Shown one piece after another: positions 17,067-25,427 of a stretch of 64,000 nucleotides of DNA. The notes under the pieces were generated by a model. That model had not been told where the DNA came from. It did not search any database and worked only from the letters and a program-made list of their open reading frames with translations. Both the position numbers and the translations under genes were made by a program. Position 1 is the first letter of the stretch; each line of letters starts with the position of its first letter. The DNA is from Thiomicrorhabdus lithotrophica (GTDB lineage Bacteria > Pseudomonadota > Gammaproteobacteria > Thiomicrospirales > Thiomicrospiraceae): contig NZ_CP102381.1 of the NCBI RefSeq assembly GCF_029201445.1, positions 124,001 through 188,000 on the forward strand. Direction: 5' to 3'.

Positions 17067-18143
17067 ATGATGCCGAAGACGTCTATGTCATTTATAAAGT
17101 TAATCTATTTATTGCTTTCAAAACTGTGGCTGCGTTTCAAGCAGCGAACTGCTAAATCTATGTCTAATCAAACCGCTTTACCGATTCTTTCTGCAACAGA
17201 AATTGTTGAGTATGCTGAGTCTCTGTCACATACGGCAGGAAAAATTCCTCCTAATTTCAAACAGAGTGACGCCTTACGTCAAGGTGAGCAGAGTTCACGT
17301 TTTATGGGAGCAGGCTTGGAGTATGAAGAGAGTCGAGCTTATCAAATGGGCGATGAGATACGCCGCATAAACTGGCGCTTAATGGCGCGTACGGGCAAAG
17401 CCTATACCAAGTTGTTTCAAGAAGAGCGTCAAGAAAACTGGTTTATTTTGGTGGATCATCGCGCCAGTATGCGTTTTGGTACACGTAAACGTTTAAAGGC
17501 GACTCAGGCAGCAAGAGTAGCAGGTTATTATGCTTGGCAAGCGCAGCAAGCGGGTATTCCTGTTTCTACTGGACGCTTAGCGGAAGATTTTGTGTTTTCT
17601 CCTATTTATGAAGGTAAGTTGACCTACGCAAATATTATGCAAGCCATCTGTAAGCCTTGCCCTCCAATGGCCAATCAAAACAACAGTGAGCCAGAACTCA
17701 ATGATGTTTTTTTAAGTTTAACTGCACGCTTACAGCCTGGAGCGCGTTTGATTGTGATTAGTGATTTTCACGATGTGAATCAGCGTACGGCGGAGATTTT
17801 GACCGCGCTGCAAGATAGGGTCAAAATTAAGACAGTATTGATTAAAGATGTGAGTGAAGTGGCTCTACCTGATATTGAGGGATTGCAGTTGCAATCTATG
17901 GTAGATAACCAAGTTTATGAAATATCGAATGAGCGTCAAAGAGAGAGTTACCAGGCCTGGTCTACACATTATCAACAGGCTATTCAATCTTTATTGCTAC
18001 AGGCGAATGTGTCTTTATATTCACTTTATGCGCATGATTCAATTTTGCAGTTAAGCCAAGCATTGAGTACGGAAAACATCAATTTAGTTAGCTCTACAGT
18101 ACAGCAAAATTCTGTGTTAGAAAAGCGTGTTAAGTATGGCTGA
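17067..18143 (+). CDS. DUF58 protein of the MoxR/Bat operon
   Basis: 358 residues from the ATG at 17067, ten bases after the MoxR stop; the frame is open further upstream inside moxR, and ATG17161 is a later alternative. The DUF58 signature is clear: EYEESRAYQMGDEIRRINW followed by LMARTGKAYTKLF. A degenerate VWA-like fold follows (WFILVDHRASMRFG), where Asp is kept but the MIDAS serines are altered. A short hydrophobic N-terminal patch is present. The family always travels with MoxR ATPases and VWA proteins; its biochemical role is not established. Confidence 0.9.
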   Translation: MMPKTSMSFIKLIYLLLSKLWLRFKQRTAKSMSNQTALPILSATEIVEYAESLSHTAGKIPPNFKQSDALRQGEQSSRFMGAGLEYEESRAYQMGDEIRRINWRLMARTGKAYTKLFQEERQENWFILVDHRASMRFGTRKRLKATQAARVAGYYAWQAQQAGIPVSTGRLAEDFVFSPIYEGKLTYANIMQAICKPCPPMANQNNSEPELNDVFLSLTARLQPGARLIVISDFHDVNQRTAEILTALQDRVKIKTVLIKDVSEVALPDIEGLQLQSMVDNQVYEISNERQRESYQAWSTHYQQAIQSLLLQANVSLYSLYAHDSILQLSQALSTENINLVSSTVQQNSVLEKRVKYG

Positions 18144-18714
18144 ATCAGTACTTGAACCAAGTAAAGTGATACCAGCTGAGCAGCTTGACTCCAAGTCATT
18201 TAATGCTGAGTTGCTGGATATTGAACTACCTTTAGAGCCAGGATTTGATTGGCTAGCGTTTTGGCACACGGGTAGCATGGTGTTGATTACAATATTGATT
18301 TTATCAGGCCTGGTATATCTTCTAAGGTACTCCCAAATGGCAAAAAATGGCTTGCTGAGTGCGCCTTTTATTCTGCGTTGGCAGCTATGGCGGCTTAAGC
18401 GCATTTTAAATAATGAATCTCATGAAAAATTAGCCTTTGTTCCCCAAGAAACACTTTGCGAGTTTTACCTCTGGAGTCAAAGCCTAAATACATTATTAGC
18501 CAGAACGTGCGGAGAGCTTGAAGAGGGATTGATACAAGAACTACGGGAACTGAATGAATTAAGTGAATATATGACCTTTTCTGACATGGTTGTTTCACGT
18601 GAAACCTATTATCAAGCATTGCAAGAGGCACAAATATTAGCCAATAAGGTGTTAAGTTTTCAAGTGGTGTTCAGGTGCTTATTTAACAGCTTTTTTGCAA
18701 GGGGAAGCCAGTAA
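18136..18714 (+). CDS. DUF4381 single-pass membrane protein
   Basis: 192 residues from ATG18136, overlapping the DUF58 gene by 8 bases, so translation is probably coupled. One membrane segment lies near residues 52-70 (MVLITILILSGLVYLLRY), preceded by PLEPGFDWLAFWH and followed by a helical cytoplasmic region. This matches DUF4381 proteins of gammaproteobacterial MoxR/Bat operons in size, position and topology. Its stop overlaps the start of the next gene (TAATG). Function unknown beyond operon membership. Confidence 0.82.
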   Translation: MAESVLEPSKVIPAEQLDSKSFNAELLDIELPLEPGFDWLAFWHTGSMVLITILILSGLVYLLRYSQMAKNGLLSAPFILRWQLWRLKRILNNESHEKLAFVPQETLCEFYLWSQSLNTLLARTCGELEEGLIQELRELNELSEYMTFSDMVVSRETYYQALQEAQILANKVLSFQVVFRCLFNSFFARGSQ

Positions 18715-19910
18715 TGGAAACTTGGCTTTTAAATTTATTTTCACTGCTTGAGGTTTTTGGAATAACTCAGCTGTTTGAGCAGAGTGAAGGCATGGCGTTT
18801 GAGTCTCCTGAGTGGTTGTGGCTAATCTGGTTGTGGCCACTTTTGTGGGCAATCAGTGCGCTGTTTACTGCTAGAAATGATTTAAGTGAACTTACCGCTA
18901 ACCGTCAGTTACGTGTGAAACACGTTCTCATCCATAAAATGCAAAACCATATGGCGCCCATCTCAGTTAGAAGCTGGAGTATGAGAGGTGTTTTTTTTAA
19001 TCTGTTCAGAGGGTTGATTATTACTTGCTTGGCGGTTGCTTTGGCACAGCCAATACAAAAATTACCTACGCCTACTGAGCCTGAGAGCAAGACGGTAAGA
19101 GACATTGTTTTTGTCATTGAAAGCTCGGCTTCCTTTTTGCTGCCAGATTATGAAATTAACGGCCAGCCTGAAACACGAATGAATGTAGTTAAGCAAGTGT
19201 TAGATAATTTTATCGGTGAGTTGAAGGGTAATCGATTTAGTTTAGCGATTTATGCCGACAGTGCTTATACCTTGTTACCGCTGACCAATGATCAAACCCT
19301 AGCGCGTTTAACGTTAAAGCGATTAAAACCTTATTTAGCTGGGCGAACGGATACCGCGATGGGTGAAGCATTAGGTTTGGCCTTAAAACAGACGGATCAG
19401 TCCACAGGGATTACTAAGGCCAATGCGGATACGTTGAAAAGAGTGGTGGTTTTAATTAGTGATGGTTTAAGCCAACCTAGCCGAATAGAGTTAACAGAGG
19501 TGGTTAATTATGCTCAGCTCTTGCAAGTACCCATCTATAGTATTGGTGTTGGTGCTAGCAGTGAAAAGGCTGACAAACGTATTTATAGTGGTTTGCTCTA
19601 TCAATCCTTAGAGTCAGAATCGTTACAAGCGCTAGCCGAACAGACCAAAGGGCAATATTTTCAAGTGGGTAGTGGGCAGGAAATCACTACGGTTTTAGAG
19701 CAGATTAACCAGGCAGAGGGTGTGCCTTATATCGCGCCACCAGCACCTCCACAAAAACAAGACTTATACCCTTATCCGTTAATTGTTGCCTTAGTGCTTT
19801 TAGGTATCTATTGGATTCTGAGTATTCTGTGGATGAGTTATTCGGCAAAACCAAGGCTGAAATCCAATCCCAACTCACATTCCCCAAAACCAGTGAAAGG
19901 AGGCGCATAA
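18714..19910 (+). CDS. BatA-like VWA membrane protein with altered MIDAS
   Basis: 398 residues. Membrane segments lie near 34-52, 98-112 and 350-370, with a von Willebrand A domain between them (about 128-330). The first MIDAS motif is VFVIESSASF, with Glu136 in place of the usual Asp. The later Thr (GRTDTAMGEAL) and Asp (LISDGLS) positions are normal. Metal binding may be weakened. The gene overlaps DUF4381 by one base and abuts the next VWA gene exactly, so it is part of the operon. By comparison with Bat operons it should sit in the inner membrane with the VWA domain facing the periplasm. Confidence 0.88.
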   Translation: METWLLNLFSLLEVFGITQLFEQSEGMAFESPEWLWLIWLWPLLWAISALFTARNDLSELTANRQLRVKHVLIHKMQNHMAPISVRSWSMRGVFFNLFRGLIITCLAVALAQPIQKLPTPTEPESKTVRDIVFVIESSASFLLPDYEINGQPETRMNVVKQVLDNFIGELKGNRFSLAIYADSAYTLLPLTNDQTLARLTLKRLKPYLAGRTDTAMGEALGLALKQTDQSTGITKANADTLKRVVVLISDGLSQPSRIELTEVVNYAQLLQVPIYSIGVGASSEKADKRIYSGLLYQSLESESLQALAEQTKGQYFQVGSGQEITTVLEQINQAEGVPYIAPPAPPQKQDLYPYPLIVALVLLGIYWILSILWMSYSAKPRLKSNPNSHSPKPVKGGA

Positions 19911-22007
19911 ATGATTGAAGCCTTTTTAAACGGTGAAATGGTTTGGCGCGCGCCGATTTGGCTATGGGCGTTGTTTCTGCCATTAGTAATTGCATTGATG
20001 CAACGTATATTACGAAACAGTCAGAAGCAAAACTACGCAGATAGTCATCTTTGGTCATGGGTCGCTGCGGATGTTTCAAGCAATGTTTTAGGTTCATCCA
20101 CTGCAAAAACCACCAGGCCTGGTTATCTATGGCGAGGCTTAAATTTTTTCAAAATATTGCTTACTGGGTTATTTACCCCGAGTCGGTTTTTGGCGATTGC
20201 TTGGCTATGTTTTGTTATTGCGATTGCTGGCCCGCGTAGCCTAGATACTCAGTTTGATGTGCAAACGCGTAATGGTGTAGATGTGATGATAGATATCGAT
20301 TTATCACAGTCTATGACGGCCGAAGACGTTTTACCTAACCGTTTTCTGTTTGCAAAATCGATCAGTGAATCTTTAGTCAATCAGCTGGAAACAAACGATA
20401 GAGTTGGGTTAAGTGTGTTTGCAGGGCAGCCGCATACAGTTGTTCCCTTAACCTATGATAAAGACGTCTTTAATCGGGCGGTAAACCTGATTGAACCAGG
20501 CCTGCTAGCCATTAAAGGTAGTTGGTTGGATTTAGCCTTAATTGGCGCTTTAAATGTCTTAACGCAAACAGGTCGGCCCGCAAAAGTGTTAGTGGTATTT
20601 ACCGATGGCGCACCACCATTTTGGAAACCGGTAAAACTCCCTAAAGTGGTAGAGTCGTTAGAGGTAACTAAATCCCAAAAGCAGTCCGATACGGGTGTTA
20701 AAGTCATTTATGTGGGGGTGGGTAAAACACGTTCAGCCACCATTCCTGACAGCACTCATTCATCAGGTAAATTGCATGTTAATGGTTTATTGGTGCAGAG
20801 TCGTTTAGAAGAGAGTCAGCTAATGAAGCTTGCTCAAAAAACAGAAGGTGTGTATTTGCGTGCTGAACCGGGTCAAGACTTTATGCAAAAGCTGGTAGCT
20901 GAGGTGATGCAAACTGCCGCGAGTTACCAAGATACTACTTCAAGAAAAGTTTGGATCAACTACGCTCAACCTTTTATGGTGGTGGGTGTAGTAAGTTTAC
21001 TGTTAGCCTTTTATCTGTGGCAGATGACTTCAGGGTTGGGGCAGATTTCAAAAAAACGATTAAGACCTTTTAAGGCTAGAGGCGTTGCTCGTAAAGCTAG
21101 TTCAACTACCCATTCTATACTAAGTGGTTTAGTCGCGATTCCGTTGACCACAATACTTGCCTTTAATGTTTGGCCAAGCCCCTCCATGGCGGCGGAAGGG
21201 GCTAATAAACAACGTTCGAATCTTGAACAAGCTTACCAAGCGTTTACCAGTGAGTCTTATGAGTTGGCACAATCTTTATATGATGCTTCTCCCAGTTTTG
21301 AAGGTTGGTTTGGGGCTGGTGCGGCGGCCTATAAGCAGGAGGATATTGAAAGTGCCGTACTTTACTTTAGACAAGCCGCTTGGCAAGCACCCAGTGAGTT
21401 AAAACGAGCACAGGCCTTGTATAACTTAGGCAATAGTTACTATCAGGCTAATTTGCTACCGCAAGCGATAGAATCTTTTCAACAGGCGCTAAAGTACCAG
21501 TCGCCCTATGCTAAGGCTGAACACAATTTGGCGCTTGCAGAAGAGCGTCATAAACTTGAAAGAGAAGGTAAGCTAAAAAAACAAAAGCAAGAAGGAAAGG
21601 GCGAGGACGAAGGCTCACAAGGTAGTGATTCTGCTGGAGCCTTTTATGGTGGTCAAAAGTCAGCCGACTCTGACTCTAAAGAACCAGGTTTTGGTTCTGA
21701 TGGCGATTCATCTGGCGGTAGTCGTCATGGTAATCAAGTGAATTTACCAAACTCAGATGAGTTGACGGATTATCGTTTAAACCCAAGTATTGCTAAGTTG
21801 CGCTTAAATAGCTTGAAGAAGGATAGTTCGGTTAATAAAGTGATACGTGCGCAGCAAAATCAGCAACGCGCTGAAAAATTTGAACATGAATTACAGCAAT
21901 TAAAAGATGACCAGAAAATATTGTTAAAGCGCATTTTTGAACGTGAGGCAGGTTTTCAGGCTAAACAAGAAAAAGCCCACGCTATTCCAGGAATACAGCC
22001 ATGGTAA
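19911..22007 (+). CDS. BatB/BatC-type fusion: VWA plus TPR membrane protein
   Basis: 698 residues; the ATG immediately follows the previous stop (TAAATG). Two N-terminal membrane segments lead to a VWA domain with an intact MIDAS (DIDLSQSMTAED, Asp130 and serines following; FTDGAPP later). Further membrane segments lie near 345-365 and 405-425. TPR motifs follow (about 435-545, for example AQALYNLGNSYYQANLLPQA), then a Ser/Gly/Asp/Lys-rich low-complexity stretch (about 550-605). This joins what are separate BatB and BatC proteins in Bacteroidota. A palindrome copy in codon phase AGG-CCT-GGT lies at 20113-20122. Confidence 0.9.
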   Translation: MIEAFLNGEMVWRAPIWLWALFLPLVIALMQRILRNSQKQNYADSHLWSWVAADVSSNVLGSSTAKTTRPGYLWRGLNFFKILLTGLFTPSRFLAIAWLCFVIAIAGPRSLDTQFDVQTRNGVDVMIDIDLSQSMTAEDVLPNRFLFAKSISESLVNQLETNDRVGLSVFAGQPHTVVPLTYDKDVFNRAVNLIEPGLLAIKGSWLDLALIGALNVLTQTGRPAKVLVVFTDGAPPFWKPVKLPKVVESLEVTKSQKQSDTGVKVIYVGVGKTRSATIPDSTHSSGKLHVNGLLVQSRLEESQLMKLAQKTEGVYLRAEPGQDFMQKLVAEVMQTAASYQDTTSRKVWINYAQPFMVVGVVSLLLAFYLWQMTSGLGQISKKRLRPFKARGVARKASSTTHSILSGLVAIPLTTILAFNVWPSPSMAAEGANKQRSNLEQAYQAFTSESYELAQSLYDASPSFEGWFGAGAAAYKQEDIESAVLYFRQAAWQAPSELKRAQALYNLGNSYYQANLLPQAIESFQQALKYQSPYAKAEHNLALAEERHKLEREGKLKKQKQEGKGEDEGSQGSDSAGAFYGGQKSADSDSKEPGFGSDGDSSGGSRHGNQVNLPNSDELTDYRLNPSIAKLRLNSLKKDSSVNKVIRAQQNQQRAEKFEHELQQLKDDQKILLKRIFEREAGFQAKQEKAHAIPGIQPW

Positions 22008-23584
22008 AATTTGGCCTAGCAATCTTATTCTCTAGCTGGTTTTTAGTGCTGAATGTCGCACAGGCGATAGAGATTCAACCTTCCAGCGTTAACTATTCAA
22101 AACTTGTCCAAAAAAACCTATCGATTAAAGTCAAAATTCGTCCAGAAAAAGTTCAACTCGGTGAGCCCGTTACTTTGGTGATTGAGGGAGAGCAACTTGC
22201 CAAATCGGTTGTTAAAATTGATTGGTCTGTCTTTACCCAGGACTTTGTAATAGACGATATAAACCAAGGTTCAAATCTATTAAGAGTGCGACTCTACCCT
22301 TTAAAAACAGGACAGTTTACGATTAAGGCCCAAGCTGCGGGGGCGATAAAAATACCAGAAACCATCGTGAGTGTTGAAGAAAATCCAGGTGTGCAAGTGG
22401 ATTGGAGTTCACCTCAAGCCGTTTTGTATAGTCAACAGCAAGCGATATGGCAAGCCGATGTTAAGGTTTCTAATCCGGCATTTTTAATTGAATTACAGTC
22501 ACGAGAAGAGCAAGAAAACCAGGGCGTGGTAGTACATCTGTTTAAAGAGAATCTTATGGCATCTTATGAAATGCCAACGGTTTTTGAAGCGCAAGTTCTC
22601 ACGTTATCGTCACCTGTTATTGAAGTCAAAAATACCACTAACCGACGTTGGAAGTTTTTTGATTATCCACAAGAAGTTCAGCTTCAACCACTACCTAGTT
22701 TCTTACCAGTGTCTGTTGCTGTGGGTCAGTTAGAGTGGGAAATTAAACCGCTTAAACATTTCTATCAAAACGGTGAGTTGGATTATTGGCAGTGGCAATT
22801 AAATGGGCATGGTTTAACGGGTGATTATTTAAAAGCAGTCGCTTATCAGTTAGTCTCACAGCTCCAACACAGTGAGGAGGTTAGTTGGTTGTCTGAGTCC
22901 ATGAGTTTGGAACAAACGTTTGATGAACATGGAATGTTGAGTAAATTACAGGTTCAAGTACCCTATCGAATCAATCAACCAGGCCTGGTAACTTTTCCAG
23001 AGCTCGTTTTACGCGTGTTTAATCCACAGACAGGTAAAGTGAAGCAACAAACGTTTAATCAATCAATGGCTTTGGTTATGCCGGCTTGGATAGTTTGGGT
23101 TGTGCAATGGATTGCTTTATTGCTTGTTTTGTTTGGCTTGTTTCTAGTGCTGTTTTTAATTAAACAGGCCTGGTATAACCAGAAATTGGTTAAAGCCATT
23201 CGTCATGCACTAAGCCCACAAGATATTTGGTTTGCGATGCAAACTTGGCAGAATCACCAGGCCTGGCATCAGACTCCATCAGCAGTCGATAAGTCAACCT
23301 CTATAGGGCTCTGGCAACAATGGTATTTAGACGCTTATGCTGCGAATGAAAAACAAATCCAAACCACTCAACGGTTGGTTAATTTGTTAAATAAAGCGCT
23401 ATTTTCTGAATCAACGAATAATAAAGATGGTTACGACAGGAGCGGTTTGCAAAGAGTGGAAGCTGAATTGTTTACAGTGGCTGTGGAGTGGTCTGCTAGG
23501 CAATCGGTTTGGCCTTCTTTTGCTCAAATAAAACGATACCTGCTACAAATTAAGCAACAGTTAAGCAATACAGTTAGTCGTTGA
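22001..23584 (+). CDS. batD: BatD family protein
   Basis: 527 residues; it starts inside the end of the previous gene (7-base overlap). A signal peptide (ending near AQA-I) precedes a periplasmic beta-rich region with VRPEKVQLGEPVTLVIEG-like features (here KIRPEKVQLGEPVTLVIE). A membrane segment follows near 365-388, then a cytoplasmic helical tail of about 135 residues. The order signal peptide, Ig-like modules, single membrane anchor and last position in a MoxR/VWA operon is that of BatD. Three palindrome copies or near copies are found in this gene (22979, 23164, 23257), in different codon phases. Its 3' end overlaps the convergent small gene by 11 bases. Confidence 0.87.
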   Translation: MVKFGLAILFSSWFLVLNVAQAIEIQPSSVNYSKLVQKNLSIKVKIRPEKVQLGEPVTLVIEGEQLAKSVVKIDWSVFTQDFVIDDINQGSNLLRVRLYPLKTGQFTIKAQAAGAIKIPETIVSVEENPGVQVDWSSPQAVLYSQQQAIWQADVKVSNPAFLIELQSREEQENQGVVVHLFKENLMASYEMPTVFEAQVLTLSSPVIEVKNTTNRRWKFFDYPQEVQLQPLPSFLPVSVAVGQLEWEIKPLKHFYQNGELDYWQWQLNGHGLTGDYLKAVAYQLVSQLQHSEEVSWLSESMSLEQTFDEHGMLSKLQVQVPYRINQPGLVTFPELVLRVFNPQTGKVKQQTFNQSMALVMPAWIVWVVQWIALLLVLFGLFLVLFLIKQAWYNQKLVKAIRHALSPQDIWFAMQTWQNHQAWHQTPSAVDKSTSIGLWQQWYLDAYAANEKQIQTTQRLVNLLNKALFSESTNNKDGYDRSGLQRVEAELFTVAVEWSARQSVWPSFAQIKRYLLQIKQQLSNTVSR

Positions 23585-23825
23585 TTTCAAATGGCTTCAC
23601 AATACGCTGATATTTCTTATAAGCGATTGTAAAAGAATAGAGAAGTGACCCCACGATAATCACCGTGCCAAGATATAACAAACCAGATGAGAATGCGTTA
23701 TCTCTAATGAAGTTCGGAATCATCAAGATAAATCCTAAAATAAAGCCTAATGAGGCCGTTTTAACGGCTACTTTTACAATGCTTCTAGTGAGAAGCTGTT
23801 TGTGTTCTGCTGAGCCTAATTCCAT
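23574..23825 (-). CDS. small membrane protein, unknown
   Basis: 83 residues with two hydrophobic segments (about 20-38 and 46-66) and charged ends. Not recognised. It converges on batD with an 11-base overlap and lies downstream of trxC on the same strand, after a hairpin. The RBS is weak. Reality is supported by the clean two-helix layout and by filling the space between batD and trxC. Confidence 0.6.
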   Translation of the reverse strand: MELGSAEHKQLLTRSIVKVAVKTASLGFILGFILMIPNFIRDNAFSSGLLYLGTVIIVGSLLYSFTIAYKKYQRIVKPFEIND

Positions 23826-23858
23826 GGAATTCTCGCTTAATTTAGTGGGTTAACTAAT

Positions 23859-23896
23859 GACTCTGTTTCATGTTTACATAATACAGAGTCGTTTTT
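23859..23896 (+). terminator. Rho-independent terminator after the Bat operon
   Basis: GACTCTGT (23859-23866) pairs with ACAGAGTC (23883-23890) and is followed on the plus strand by GTTTTT. The batD stop is about 275 nt upstream, beyond the antisense small gene. Confidence 0.55.
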
Positions 23897-23934
23897 GGTT
23901 TGTTTTAGCTTGATTATGTTGGCTAATTACGATT

Positions 23935-24363
23935 TTATTTGGGTAAGTTCTGCTCTAGCCAACGGCTAAAATTACCATAATCCATCGCACCAGCCATTCT
24001 CGTTAGCTCTTTTCCCGATTGGAATATCGCTAAAGTAGGAATAGATCGAATGCCATATTGTGCGGCAATTTGCTGTTCGTTTTCTGTATTTATTTTGATA
24101 AAACGCGCTTGAGGCTCAAAATTAGCCGCTGCTTGAGCAAATGTTGGTGCAAAACCTTGGCAAGGTCCACACCAAGGCGCCCAAAAATCAACCACTAAAG
24201 GTTGGTCAGTCTTTTGCAGCGCGCGCGTAAACTGTTCACCGTTCATTTCAATCGGCTTACCTGGAAACAAGTTCTGTTTACATTTCCCACAGCTAGCCTG
24301 TTTGTTCAATTTGTCATCTGCAACGCGGTTTAATCCACCGCAACTTGGGCACATAATAATCAT
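23935..24363 (-). CDS. trxC: thioredoxin 2 (zinc-ribbon thioredoxin)
   Basis: 142 residues. The N-terminal zinc ribbon has CPSC (Cys5, Cys8) and CGKC (Cys25, Cys28), and the thioredoxin domain has the active site WCGPC (Cys65, Cys68) and the cis-Pro motif SIPTL. This is the TrxC arrangement: cytoplasmic disulfide reduction, often in oxidative stress. An internal ATG three codons in is also possible. About 150 nt separate it from the histidine-rich gene upstream. Confidence 0.95.
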   Translation of the reverse strand: MIIMCPSCGGLNRVADDKLNKQASCGKCKQNLFPGKPIEMNGEQFTRALQKTDQPLVVDFWAPWCGPCQGFAPTFAQAAANFEPQARFIKINTENEQQIAAQYGIRSIPTLAIFQSGKELTRMAGAMDYGNFSRWLEQNLPK

Positions 24364-24513
24364 CGTGTTAAGTCACTCCACTTACTTAGACCTTTGTGCA
24401 CATCTCGTGCAAAGGGCTCTTAGAATTTTGATATTACTAAATCAATAATAACAAAACTGAATAATTCAAGACTACAAATCCAATGTTGTTAGGCGCTAAA
24501 AGGTATTTTGTTT

Positions 24514-24975
24514 CTAGTCAGTTAACCATTCGGGTTTAGGGCTTTCTCTTTTTCCAGCATTAAAGCCTTCATTGACAAACCCATGTAGAGTTTCATCATG
24601 GCAATGAATTAGCTCAATAATTTTAGGATCTTCACTGGTTAGGGTCGCTTCAACCCCATTTTTGATATTATGGTATTCCATATTGATTTGGTCTTTGTAT
24701 TCAAATAAAGCAGAAAAAAGAGGGTCCCAAGAACGAATAGCTCTACCCATACCAAAGCGTTTTTCCATGCCGACTACATGCTCTTGCAGAATTCTAGCTA
24801 GTTCAGGAGATTCTGATGTGGTACGGCTACAAATTCCATTTGTGAGTTGTTCGGTCGTGCGCTTCAGCTTGGTGTGTTGTTCAAGTAACTGGCTAAATAA
24901 GGCTTGATCTTGCTTGTGTTGTTCATCGCTACCATGGCCATGTTTGTAATTGCGGTGCGCAGATTTACTTTCCAT
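24514..24975 (-). CDS. conserved His-rich helical protein, internally duplicated
   Basis: 153 residues, mostly helical, His-rich at the N-terminus (NYKHGHGSDEQHKQ) and near the C-terminus (LIHCHDETLHGF). Two related stretches can be aligned: NGICSRTTSESPELARILQEHV and NGVEATLTSEDPKIIELIHCHD, which suggests an internal duplication. GGAG lies 9 nt before the ATG. The function is not recognised; spaced His residues hint at metal or heme binding, but that is inference. It is probably monocistronic, with a terminator-like hairpin upstream at 25056. Confidence 0.75.
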   Translation of the reverse strand: MESKSAHRNYKHGHGSDEQHKQDQALFSQLLEQHTKLKRTTEQLTNGICSRTTSESPELARILQEHVVGMEKRFGMGRAIRSWDPLFSALFEYKDQINMEYHNIKNGVEATLTSEDPKIIELIHCHDETLHGFVNEGFNAGKRESPKPEWLTD

Positions 24976-25049
24976 AACAAATACTCCATTAGACTGTTTT
25001 TATTGTAGATATTTTTTGGCTTGTTGTCGCTATATGAATTTTAGACGAA

Positions 25050-25076
25050 AAAAAACGCGGTATTGGTCGTACCGCG
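25050..25076 (-). terminator. Rho-independent terminator
   Basis: CGCGGTA (25056-25062) pairs with TACCGCG (25070-25076) around a 7-nt loop. On the minus strand the stem is followed by a run of T from the A-tract just before 25056. It would stop transcripts coming from the GTPase side before they reach the His-rich gene. Confidence 0.6.
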
Positions 25077-25353
25077 CTTTTAAAGCTGAGGAGCATTAAG
25101 AACCCATTTTAAAACAGGGAATGTTTTTTGAGGTTTTTAAGACTATATAAGGAGCGACTAGAATAAAGTGATTAAGTTTATTGAAGTCAACTAAAGTTTA
25201 CTGCTCAACAAGAATCAGGGCAATAGGTAAATATTGAGGAAGTATTGAAAGAGTATGGATTATTAATAAGGGTATTAGAATAATTTATACATATGGAGAA
25301 GTAAACTAAATACTTGATGTATTTTTTATATTTATCTAATGATAAATCATATG

Positions 25354-25405
25354 CTTAAAGCAGTGAAAGTGAACTGAGATAATTCAGTTCTTTTTCTGCT
25401 TTAAG
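25354..25405. other. long two-part hairpin downstream of the GTPase gene
   Basis: A 10-bp outer stem (25354-25363 with 25396-25405) and a 7-bp inner stem (25371-25377 with 25384-25390) are separated by an internal loop of 7 and 5 nt. It lies 22 nt past the GTPase stop. There is no clear T-run on the minus strand, so it may be a 3'-end stabiliser rather than a terminator. Confidence 0.5.
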
Positions 25406-25427
25406 TTTTAATATTAAGCGTTAATTC

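Larger units (their letters stand above)
24976..25427. other. 452-bp gene-free region with two hairpins
   Basis: AT-rich spacer between the GTPase stop and the His-rich gene start. Apart from the two hairpins at 25056-25076 and 25354-25405 and the promoter that must serve the His-rich gene, I see no open frame with a ribosome site and no RNA gene that I can name. A small RNA cannot be excluded. Confidence 0.6.

Noticed and set aside
18117-18404. Minus-strand open frame across the DUF58/DUF4381 junction
   Set aside because: It is antisense to two operon genes with clear families and has no recognisable domain or ribosome site.
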